Assembly: GCA_016744805.1 (NCBI GenBank)
Contig: JADGDQ010000005.1
Location: 1 to 64,000, forward strand
DNA from: Sulfurovaceae bacterium
GTDB taxonomy: Bacteria; Campylobacterota; Campylobacteria; Campylobacterales; Sulfurovaceae
Length of the DNA: 64,000 nt
Direction of reading: 5' to 3'
In this document: positions 52,473 to 60,168 of the stretch, piece by piece
Numbering within the stretch: position 1 is the first letter of the stretch
Layout: each line of letters starts with the position of its first letter
The notes under the pieces: model-generated
Databases searched by the model: none
What the model was told of the DNA's origin: nothing
The model's input: only the letters and a program-made list of their open reading frames with translations
Made by a program: the position numbers and the translations under genes

Positions 52473-54854
52473 CTACAACTCTTTTAGTTGATTCAATATA
52501 TCTAATTTTATTTTCTTACTCTCATCACTCTGTAACATTTTATCTATATCTCTATTAAGTTGGTGTTCCCTATAATCATCATCACTTAACCTATTTTTAG
52601 CATCATCATAAGAACGAGATTTGGCACTTTGCATATTAAACAAAGGAGAGGTAATCAAAATATTCGCAGAATAATCAGAAATATCATCTATCTTATCACT
52701 TAATTGAGTAAATCCCTCTTCATCTTTATAGACTTGATAAAATATAGCATCATCACTTGCACCTAAAATAGTGGTCATGCTGTGCGTCGTCATAATAAAT
52801 TGTATATTTTTAAAAACTTCTCTTAACTTGTAAACAAATTGATATTTCCATTTTGGATGAAGATATAAATCAATTTCGTCTATTAAGACTGTTGCTTTAA
52901 AATCAGCTAATTTTTTAATATCAGCTTGTTGTTTAATTAATCTAAACACTAAATCACTAAGCCAAATAATACTACTTTTATAGCCCTCTGAAAGCATTTG
53001 AAACTCAATTTCTTTCTCTTTATTCGAGCTTTCATAAAATTTAATTTGATTTCCTATCTTTATTATTCTCACTTTATTGTCTAAAATATTCTCAAGACTT
53101 ATAATGAACTCTTTTGTAATATCTGTATCTAATATAAATAAATCTTGTGGTCTATTGAGTGAAGTTGTATCATTAATATTAGGTGTATCAAACAAACTAG
53201 AATATCCACTTTTATCTACATCATCAGCATTAGTTTTATTTCTATTAATACCATAAGCAAATAAATTATGATTAATAAATTTATCTTCTATATCAAAAGA
53301 AAATTCATTTTTTATATTTTCGAGATATTTTAATGCCAATATAGGATAATTATCTTTATATGCCAAAGCTAAAGCTTGTAGTAAAATCGTTTTACCATCA
53401 CCATTTTCACCTACAAAATATATCTCTTTTTTATCTTCTAAATCTTTTAATTCTATATATTTAATGGAAAAGTAATTATTAATTTTGATGTTATTTATAT
53501 ATTTATTTTTGACTTTTAATTGAGGAGTGTACTCTTTTTTTTTATCTTGTATTATTTCTTCTTCCATTGCCTTTTTATTATAAAACTCCAAAGAATCTAA
53601 GCATATAGGATTAATTTCAAACCAAGTACCCTCACCAAAATAGGCAAAAACAATATTATTAGAGATAGCTTTTTCTAAATTTTTTAAATCTTCATCACTA
53701 TCTATAGCTATATTATTTGCTTTTATCTGATTGAGAAATCTTCTTTGGTTCATCACAAAGGGTGAGAGTTCTCTTTGTAATCCTTTACTGGCTTTTTCTA
53801 TTTCATCCTCTTCCAAACGATTGGTCTCTAAGAGCATGGCTTCCATCGCACCTTTATGGATGAGATAGATAAGTTGGTTCATATTTGCCCCACTCATATC
53901 AATGACTTTTTCTATAGCCTTATCTGTAATAAGGTTGCTCTTTTTTACTCTTTTGCGTATAACCTCTTTTAATAAATCTCTGTCTTTTTGATTGGGACTA
54001 GCATCATTTTTTTTGAGCTTTAGACCAAACTCTTTAAGTTCTCCAAATTTGATATATCTAGCTCTTGTGATATGTATAGGCATAGTGATAATTTTGACCA
54101 GATTAAGGTCATTGAGTATGGGTAGCTGTGCATGATGATTTTCACTATTCATAAAAAGATGATTGATGTCTTCTCGTTTTTCCAAATCATCTACGACAAT
54201 AATTAAATCTTTTTTATATTTAGCTTTATATTGAAAGATAATGTCATTGATAATTTTAATCAGCTCTTGCTTATTAAATTTAAAAAATTCTGTAGCACTT
54301 TTGACGGCTTCATCACTTAGACTATAAGAGTTAGAAAAATCTACTTTGGCTTTAAAAATACCTAATATACTTCCACCAATACCCAGATTGGACGCTAATT
54401 GTGGTTTTCCTGCTTCATTGGTGGTTTTGCTTATTTTCTCTTCTAACTCTTGATTAAATAGTTTTTCCATCTTTTCCAAAGATTCTGTGAACTCCGTAAA
54501 GAGTTCATCATCATCAGCAATAATGGCATAAGCAATATTAAACAGCACATCAGCCACATCTATTTTATTGAGATATTCAAAGTTTTTACGACCTACTATA
54601 TATTTAAAATCATACATCTCATTGATTTTAGGATAGTTAATACTTAACATATTTAGAGCCGAACTTTTACCATTACCCGTTTGACCTGCAATAAGATAAG
54701 TCTGTCTAGGATTATCAAGATTTTCTAAATCAAAGACAAATCTTCTCATACTCTCTTTAAAAATATCGACATAAAGCTCTTTGGTCTCTTCTGTAATCGT
54801 ATTTCTTGGTTTAAAAATATGATAAACTTCTTTAAGTGTTCCTGCTTTTTCCAT
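52473..54854 (-). CDS. Two-module ATPase: N-terminal AAA/KAP-like NTPase fused to PtuA-like ABC ATPase
   Basis: The 793-residue protein carries two complete P-loop modules. Module 1 (about 30-400): Walker A GQTGNGKS (57-64), Walker B LIIVVDD (217-223), followed by helical and winged-helix-like parts, as in AAA/ORC- or KAP-type NTPases. Module 2 (about 455-740): Walker A GENGDGKT (482-489), ABC signature LSEGYKSS (621-628), Walker B VLIDEID (656-662) and H-loop TTHS (689-692), the layout of PtuA/AAA_15-type ATPases with an interrupted domain. Both sites appear intact. It is followed without gap by the HNH gene. PtuA normally has only module 2; the extra NTPase is what makes this unusual. An ATG start at 54854 has AAAGATGG nearby, with no strong ribosome site. 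Confidence 0.88.
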   Translation of the reverse strand: MEKAGTLKEVYHIFKPRNTITEETKELYVDIFKESMRRFVFDLENLDNPRQTYLIAGQTGNGKSSALNMLSINYPKINEMYDFKYIVGRKNFEYLNKIDVADVLFNIAYAIIADDDELFTEFTESLEKMEKLFNQELEEKISKTTNEAGKPQLASNLGIGGSILGIFKAKVDFSNSYSLSDEAVKSATEFFKFNKQELIKIINDIIFQYKAKYKKDLIIVVDDLEKREDINHLFMNSENHHAQLPILNDLNLVKIITMPIHITRARYIKFGELKEFGLKLKKNDASPNQKDRDLLKEVIRKRVKKSNLITDKAIEKVIDMSGANMNQLIYLIHKGAMEAMLLETNRLEEDEIEKASKGLQRELSPFVMNQRRFLNQIKANNIAIDSDEDLKNLEKAISNNIVFAYFGEGTWFEINPICLDSLEFYNKKAMEEEIIQDKKKEYTPQLKVKNKYINNIKINNYFSIKYIELKDLEDKKEIYFVGENGDGKTILLQALALAYKDNYPILALKYLENIKNEFSFDIEDKFINHNLFAYGINRNKTNADDVDKSGYSSLFDTPNINDTTSLNRPQDLFILDTDITKEFIISLENILDNKVRIIKIGNQIKFYESSNKEKEIEFQMLSEGYKSSIIWLSDLVFRLIKQQADIKKLADFKATVLIDEIDLYLHPKWKYQFVYKLREVFKNIQFIMTTHSMTTILGASDDAIFYQVYKDEEGFTQLSDKIDDISDYSANILITSPLFNMQSAKSRSYDDAKNRLSDDDYREHQLNRDIDKMLQSDESKKIKLDILNQLKEL

Positions 54855-54949
54855 CTTTATTTTCCTATTTAAATTAGGGTTATAATAGTATTATTTTATA
54901 TTAATTCTAGTTTAAATTTAATTATACACTAAAATCACAAATTGTATGA

Positions 54950-54955
54950 TATAAT
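54950..54955 (+). promoter_or_regulatory. -10 box upstream of the SurA-like gene
   Basis: TATAAT in GTATGATATAATTACTT, 29 nt before the ATG at 54985. Confidence 0.45.
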
Positions 54956-54984
54956 TACTTAAATTACAAAATATGGGATTCTTA

Positions 54985-55803
54985 ATGAAAAAAATACTTC
55001 TTGTTCTGCTTATTTTTATGTCAACTTCTCAGGCTAAAATGCTTAATGGTATTGCAATTGTTGTAGAGGGAGAACCTATTACAACAGCTGAAGTACAAGC
55101 TGTGCAAACACAAATGCGTATCTCTAAAAGTGAAGCAAAAGAGCTTTTGATTGAAAATCGTCTCCAAAAATCGGCTATGAGAGATATTGTTATCTCTGAT
55201 GATGAAATTGATGAGCGAATAGCCAAAATAGCTAAACAAAATAATCTCTCAACTAAGCGATTACAACAAGAGATAAAAAAACAAGGACTCACTTGGAATA
55301 AGTTCCGTGATCAAATAAGTACAAGCCTTAAAAAACAAAAGTTTTTTAGAAGTAAAATAGCCAAAACTATTCCTATTCCAAGTAGAGATGAGTTAAAGAT
55401 TTTTTACAAAAACAATGCATCACAGTTTAAAATGCCTTCAAGTATTTCTGCAACACAGTATAGTGCATCTTCAAGTAAGAACTTAGAATCATTTATTAAA
55501 AACAAATCTAAGAAAAAAGGTATCAAACAAAAAAGTGTTAATTACAAAGGAGCTAGTTTAACTCCACAACTCTCTTCGATGTTTGCTAGTATAGCTGTGG
55601 GATCTTTTACACCTATACTTAACAATGGTTCTTCTTTTGTAACATTTCGTGTAACTAATCGAGGTAAAGGGGTGATTAAACCTTTTAATCAAGTAGAGAG
55701 TAAAGTTACTATGGCATGGAAAAACCAGCAACAATCCCAAGCAATAAAAGCCTATTTTGAAAAAATGAGAAGCAGTGCATCTATAGAGGTTATCCGCCCA
55801 TAG
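54985..55803 (+). CDS. SurA-like periplasmic chaperone/peptidyl-prolyl isomerase
   Basis: I prefer the ATG at 54985 (MKKILLVLLIFMSTSQAK), which directly gives a signal peptide and has GGATT upstream; an earlier in-frame ATG is at 54973. The 272-residue protein has an N-terminal SurA-type helical domain (NGIAIVVEGEPITTAEVQA...) and a reduced PpiC-like domain (about 145-235) with IKPFNQVESKVTMAWKNQQ following. The parvulin core is poorly conserved, so it may act as a chaperone only. Its end overlaps that of the convergent recombinase gene by 14 bp. Confidence 0.85.
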   Translation: MKKILLVLLIFMSTSQAKMLNGIAIVVEGEPITTAEVQAVQTQMRISKSEAKELLIENRLQKSAMRDIVISDDEIDERIAKIAKQNNLSTKRLQQEIKKQGLTWNKFRDQISTSLKKQKFFRSKIAKTIPIPSRDELKIFYKNNASQFKMPSSISATQYSASSSKNLESFIKNKSKKKGIKQKSVNYKGASLTPQLSSMFASIAVGSFTPILNNGSSFVTFRVTNRGKGVIKPFNQVESKVTMAWKNQQQSQAIKAYFEKMRSSASIEVIRP

Positions 55804-56638
55804 CTAAGGGATGTGCATTAAGGTACTCTAAGCGTTTTTTTTCATTACCTAGTTTAGTATAGAGTTGTGTACTTGCCATAGAGTGGTGTCCTAAGAGTTC
55901 ACTAATATCACTAATTCTTGCACCTTTATCCAAAAGATGTGTGGCAAAAGAGTGTCTTAGTTGGTGTGGTGTGGCTTTGAGTCCTTTGGACTTGAAAAGT
56001 TTTTGAAGAATATAACGAAGCTGTGCTTGATTCATCCCTTTATCTTTTTTTTCAAATAAATAGATTTTGGGTGTATACTCTTTAAGATATATTTCTAAGG
56101 ATGATTGGAGTATTGGTAAAAGAGGCATTTGTCTTTCGTGGTTGCCTTTTCCATGAACTACAATCCACTCTTTCTTAATATCTTCTATGCGTACTTGTGA
56201 TAACTCACTAATACGCAGTCCCAAGCCATACAGCATTAATACTAATAATTCCTCCATAGCATTGCTATGGTTTAAAACTTCTTGGATATAAACCTCTTCA
56301 ATTGGCTTAGGAAGTGTTTGTGGGACCTTTGTAAGATCATCTGCAATAAGCTCTAAAGGGATATTTTGTTGGTCTCGTAGATAGCGTGCAAAAGAATGAA
56401 TGGCACTTAGTTTGGTTCTGATACTTTTTTTATTGATGCGAGCTATTTTGAGACGAAAAGGAGTTAAGTCTAAAATCCATCTTCTATCTTCTTCATAAAA
56501 CTCACTTACTTCACTCATTTGACGCAAAGCAATCTCATAAGTAATAACCGTATCATTTGTATATCCACGAACTTTTTTGATATAAAGAATAAACTCTGCT
56601 ATATATCCTTGAAGTAGTACAATATTAGCTGATGGCAT
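55790..56638 (-). CDS. Tyrosine recombinase of the Xer type
   Basis: The 282-residue protein has an N-terminal SAM-like domain (1-110) and a full catalytic set: Arg142 (GLGLRISELSQV), Lys164 (HGKGNHERQ), His225 and Arg228 (HQLRHSFATHLL), His251 (LGHHSMASTQLY) and Tyr260. It is a plausible chromosome-dimer resolvase, shorter than XerH of Helicobacter and Campylobacter. Its place behind miaB and the acyltransferase, with overlaps of 14 bp, suggests a fixed core gene, not a mobile integrase. Confidence 0.9.
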   Translation of the reverse strand: MPSANIVLLQGYIAEFILYIKKVRGYTNDTVITYEIALRQMSEVSEFYEEDRRWILDLTPFRLKIARINKKSIRTKLSAIHSFARYLRDQQNIPLELIADDLTKVPQTLPKPIEEVYIQEVLNHSNAMEELLVLMLYGLGLRISELSQVRIEDIKKEWIVVHGKGNHERQMPLLPILQSSLEIYLKEYTPKIYLFEKKDKGMNQAQLRYILQKLFKSKGLKATPHQLRHSFATHLLDKGARISDISELLGHHSMASTQLYTKLGNEKKRLEYLNAHPLAMGG

Positions 56639-57248
56639 TTTTTAGCATTTTACTCTGTAGATATTCTTTTGCCTCTTCTAATTCCATACCTTCTAATGAT
56701 ACACTTTGCAGATAAAACTCTATTTTCGTAAATGGTTTTGGAATAATAAATTTATCCCAACTTTTTAGTTGCCAAAAGTTTTGAGCTTTATAGTTCATAA
56801 TAAAAATTGGTTTATTTGCTTTGAGTGCCAAGCCTATAGCACCATCACTCATACTATACCTAGGACCTCGTGGACCATCAGGAGTAATAAGTACTTCACT
56901 CCCCTCTTTTACCTTGCGAAAAGCTTGTAACAATACACCTTTAGCACCCTTACGACTAGAACCACGAAGTGCTTTAATACGCAAATATTGTAGTACTTTT
57001 GCTATAAGTTCACCATCAAAATGTTGGCTGATAATAGCTGAAGAGGGAAAATGAGGATGTATTTCGCGGTAGGCTTGAGGAGCCATAAGCAGTTCACTAT
57101 GCCAACAAACACATATATGCTGGTGTTTGCTAATAGGAGTAATAAAGTGAAATTTCTTACGAGAGGTAAACCATAAAAAACGCATGATAATATAAAGTAG
57201 TATGGGAATAATAACCACACCAATAGAACGCATAATTCTTTTTTTCAT
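56625..57248 (-). CDS. DUF374 lysophospholipid acyltransferase-like protein
   Basis: The 207-residue protein has an N-terminal membrane helix (about 5-27), CWHSELLMAPQAYRE (the variant of the HX4D motif in DUF374), ISQHFDGELIAKVLQ and SEVLITPDGPRGPRYSMSDG. The family is thought to transfer acyl chains in envelope lipid metabolism. It corresponds in place to HP0270 of H. pylori, following miaB. It overlaps the recombinase gene by 14 bp. Confidence 0.88.
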   Translation of the reverse strand: MKKRIMRSIGVVIIPILLYIIMRFLWFTSRKKFHFITPISKHQHICVCWHSELLMAPQAYREIHPHFPSSAIISQHFDGELIAKVLQYLRIKALRGSSRKGAKGVLLQAFRKVKEGSEVLITPDGPRGPRYSMSDGAIGLALKANKPIFIMNYKAQNFWQLKSWDKFIIPKPFTKIEFYLQSVSLEGMELEEAKEYLQSKMLKNAIS

Positions 57249-57252
57249 TCTT

Positions 57253-58554
57253 CTACTCCCCTATAACTATTCCATCCAAAGCACCACGAGATACTTTTGT
57301 AATTTTTACAGCAACAATTTGACCTAACAACTCTTCACTACCTTCAACAAATACCAATTTTCCATCATCACTTCGACCTGCTATTTTATTGTTTGGTTTA
57401 AGTTCATCAAAATAGACCTGATGGATAGTATCTAAATATGTATCCATTATTTCATCTAATATCTCTGTATGTCGTGCTTGAAGAGCAGTTAATCTCTCTG
57501 AAGCTATTGTTGGGTCTACCTGTTGTTCATATTCTGCTGCATCTGTATGTGGTCTAGGAGAATATTTAAATGAAAAAAGTTGATCAAATCGAACTCTCTC
57601 CAAAACATCCATAGTATCTGCAAAATCTTCATCACTTTCTGCGGGAAAACCTACAATTATATCTGTAGAAATACTCGCTTCTGGGCAAAGTGTTCGTATT
57701 TTTTGGCAACGATTAAGAAACCACTCTTTGGTATACCCTCTCTTCATAGCTTTGAGTAGCATTGTAGAACCACTCTGAAGAGGTACATGAATTTGTTTAG
57801 ATATCTTAGGATTAGATGCAAACTCTTCTAAGAATTCATTATCCATATGAAGTGGGTGTGGAGATGTAAAACGAATCCGTTCAAGCCCAGATATAGCAGA
57901 TATAGCTCTTAGAAGTTGTACAAAATCACACTTCTCATCAGGGCTAGTAAATCGTCTACCATAGTTATTAACATTTTGACCCAAAAGCATTACTTCTTTA
58001 GCACCTGTAGATACTGCCTTAGTAATCTCTTGAACTATTAACTCTTTTGGTATAGAAATCTCTTCTCCACGCGTTGCGGGAACAATGCAAAAACTACACT
58101 GCTTATCACACCCTATAGAGATGTTGACCATAGCCTTAAAAGGATTACTCCGATAAGAAGCAAAATCATAACTACTCTCATCAAAGTCTGTATCTATCTC
58201 TACGGCATGACGCTGACTAACTACATCATTAATTTTAGAAACATTTCTAGCACCAAGTACAAAATCAACTACAGGAGCTCTTTTGATAATCTCTTTTCCT
58301 AAGTGACTAGCAGTGCATCCACATACACCTATTTTTGCTCCATTTTTTCGTTTTTTCTTAAAAACACCGATTTCAGAAAATAATTTTGCTACTGGTTTTT
58401 CACGAACACTACAAGTATTGATAATAATTAAGTCTGCATCACCAAGAGTCGTAGTAAGATCATACTTCTCTTTTCTATTAAGTTCGGCAATAATATGTTC
58501 ACTATCACGACTATTCATCGCACATCCAAGTGTTTCTATAAAGAGTTTTTTCAT
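57253..58554 (-). CDS. miaB: tRNA-2-methylthio-N6-dimethylallyladenosine synthase
   Basis: MiaB adds the methylthio group at A37 of tRNAs. The 433-residue protein has the N-terminal UPF0004 domain with three cluster cysteines ([28 protein letters not shown]), the radical-SAM motif [15 protein letters not shown], and a C-terminal TRAM domain (about 370-430). Length and order are normal. It lies one base downstream of the HP0268-type gene. Confidence 0.96.
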   Translation of the reverse strand: MKKLFIETLGCAMNSRDSEHIIAELNRKEKYDLTTTLGDADLIIINTCSVREKPVAKLFSEIGVFKKKRKNGAKIGVCGCTASHLGKEIIKRAPVVDFVLGARNVSKINDVVSQRHAVEIDTDFDESSYDFASYRSNPFKAMVNISIGCDKQCSFCIVPATRGEEISIPKELIVQEITKAVSTGAKEVMLLGQNVNNYGRRFTSPDEKCDFVQLLRAISAISGLERIRFTSPHPLHMDNEFLEEFASNPKISKQIHVPLQSGSTMLLKAMKRGYTKEWFLNRCQKIRTLCPEASISTDIIVGFPAESDEDFADTMDVLERVRFDQLFSFKYSPRPHTDAAEYEQQVDPTIASERLTALQARHTEILDEIMDTYLDTIHQVYFDELKPNNKIAGRSDDGKLVFVEGSEELLGQIVAVKITKVSRGALDGIVIGE

Positions 58555-58555
58555 C

Positions 58556-58795
58556 TTATTGTACTATATGTACCTCATAGATATACTCATTATCATCTAA
58601 ACCATATTTTACTTCACGCATATATACGCTATATTCTCTTTGTTCAAAGTGTTCAATTAACTCTATCATCTCTTTATGAGAATTATCTTTATCAAAGTAA
58701 AAGATTGATTGCTTCTCTAACTCATCTTCAATTTTATCAAGATCAATCATTTTGGGTTTTGCTTTTAGCGTTGTTCTAGCAAGTTTTAATTTCAT
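58556..58795 (-). CDS. HP0268-family small nuclease
   Basis: The 79-residue protein ([20 protein letters not shown]..., [29 protein letters not shown]) matches HP0268 of H. pylori in length, motif pattern and gene position before miaB. HP0268 has an Smr-like small fold and has been reported to nick DNA and cleave RNA. The family is nearly confined to Campylobacterota, so this gene supports the taxonomic placement. It begins the unit HP0268-like, miaB, DUF374, xer. Confidence 0.8.
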   Translation of the reverse strand: MKLKLARTTLKAKPKMIDLDKIEDELEKQSIFYFDKDNSHKEMIELIEHFEQREYSVYMREVKYGLDDNEYIYEVHIVQ

Positions 58796-58886
58796 TAATA
58801 CTCCTGTAATTACTATTTCATTATTTAAACTATTTCTTAAATCGAATTTTTTATTATACTTTATTTTCAGTAAAGCAATGATTAGC

Positions 58887-58892
58887 TATAAT
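58887..58892 (+). promoter_or_regulatory. -10 box upstream of nusA
   Basis: TATAAT in TAGCTATAATACTC, leaving a leader of about 105 nt before the nusA ATG. The leader has a possible 10-codon frame (MLPLVALQGL) at about 58940-58972. Confidence 0.45.
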
Positions 58893-59005
58893 ACTCTTCT
58901 TCGAAAACACCCAAATCATACCCATCGGACAGACTGTTATGTTACCACTTGTAGCGTTACAAGGGTTGTGATTTTAATCAAAAACTATCAACAGGAGATA
59001 AAAAT

Positions 59006-60136
59006 ATGGAAAAAATTATAGATATTATTGAAGCTATTGCCCATGAAAAAAGTATCACAAAAGAGAATGCATTAGAAGCATTTAAAGAAGCTCTTATAAA
59101 TACAGCAAAAAGGCTCACAAGTAAAGAGAGTACCTTTGAAGTAAATATAGACCTTGATACTAGAGATTATTCTGTAAGTAAAATTATTACAGTTGTAGCA
59201 GATGATGATGATAGACTAGAAGAGTTCCATGATAGTTTCATGTCTCTTACTGAAGCTCAAGATTATGACAATGATATTGAATTAGGAGATGAGCTTCGTA
59301 CAGAATTTATATTAGAAGAGTATGGGAGAACAGCTGCTGCAAATCTCTTTAGAGAGTTAGAGTACCATGTCCAACGCCGTATAGAGCAAGATCTTTTTGA
59401 AAAACATAGAGCTCTTGTAGGCACAGTAATGATGGGAACGGTCAATCGTATAGATGCGGATGATAATACTTATGTAGAAATTGGTGAGCTAAAGGGTATA
59501 TTAAGCCAAAGAAATAGAATCAAAGGTGAAAAGTTTAAAAGAGGTGATAGTATCAAAGCTCTTTTACGCTTTGTTAGTATTGACCCTGAATTTGGTTTGT
59601 TCTTAGAACTTACAAGAACTGCTCCTAAATTCTTGGAAAAATTAATGGAAAAAGAAGTTCCAGAGATTGAAGATAACCTTGTAGAGATAATATCTACAGC
59701 TAGAATTCCTGGTGATAGAGCTAAGATAGCACTTAAAACAGAACAACTCAATATTGATCCAATAGGTGCTGCTGTGGGCGTAAGAGGTGTAAGAATTAAT
59801 GCTGTTAGCCAAGAGCTAGCAGGAGAGAATATAGACTGTATAGAGTACTCAACTATACCAGAACTTTTTGTTACAAGATCTTTAAGTCCTGCAATCACAC
59901 AAAATATCAAAATAGAAGGTAAAAAAGCTATTGTCAATATTACAAGTGATCAAAAAGCAAAAGCCATAGGAAAAAGTGGTATTAATATTCGATTAGCTTC
60001 TATGCTTACAGGATTCACTATTGAATTAAATGAAGTAGAAGGTATTACAACAAGAAGTAATGATAGTTCTAATAACGATTCAAAAGAGTCTCTTAAAACT
60101 ACAGATACTACAGCATTAGCTGATTTATTTAAATAA
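59006..60136 (+). CDS. nusA: Transcription termination/antitermination protein NusA
   Basis: The 376-residue protein has the NusA N-terminal domain (1-125), an S1 domain (about 130-200) with LVGTVMMGTVNRIDADDNTYVEIG, and two KH domains with PIGAAVGVRGVRINAVSQEL and KAIGKSGINIRLASMLTG. It lacks the C-terminal acidic repeats of E. coli NusA, as is usual in this phylum. A ribosome site (ACAGGAGAT) precedes the ATG. In most bacteria nusA is next to infB; here it is about 30 kb away. Confidence 0.95.
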   Translation: MEKIIDIIEAIAHEKSITKENALEAFKEALINTAKRLTSKESTFEVNIDLDTRDYSVSKIITVVADDDDRLEEFHDSFMSLTEAQDYDNDIELGDELRTEFILEEYGRTAAANLFRELEYHVQRRIEQDLFEKHRALVGTVMMGTVNRIDADDNTYVEIGELKGILSQRNRIKGEKFKRGDSIKALLRFVSIDPEFGLFLELTRTAPKFLEKLMEKEVPEIEDNLVEIISTARIPGDRAKIALKTEQLNIDPIGAAVGVRGVRINAVSQELAGENIDCIEYSTIPELFVTRSLSPAITQNIKIEGKKAIVNITSDQKAKAIGKSGINIRLASMLTGFTIELNEVEGITTRSNDSSNNDSKESLKTTDTTALADLFK

Positions 60137-60146
60137 GTCAAAAGAT

Positions 60147-60168
60147 GGTTAGGGGCAACACCCTATCC
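60147..60168. terminator. Weak hairpin between convergent genes
   Basis: GGTTAGGG (60147-60154) can pair with CCCTATCC (60161-60168), with one mismatch and a 6-nt loop. It includes the stop of the exonuclease-NTPase gene. Confidence 0.35.

Noticed and set aside
51609-54854. Retron
   Set aside because: The HNH and ATPase resemble retron effectors, but there is no reverse transcriptase or msr/msd-like RNA beside them.
55790-56638. Mobile-element integrase
   Set aside because: The recombinase is tied by overlap to conserved core genes and no attachment site or element genes are near.
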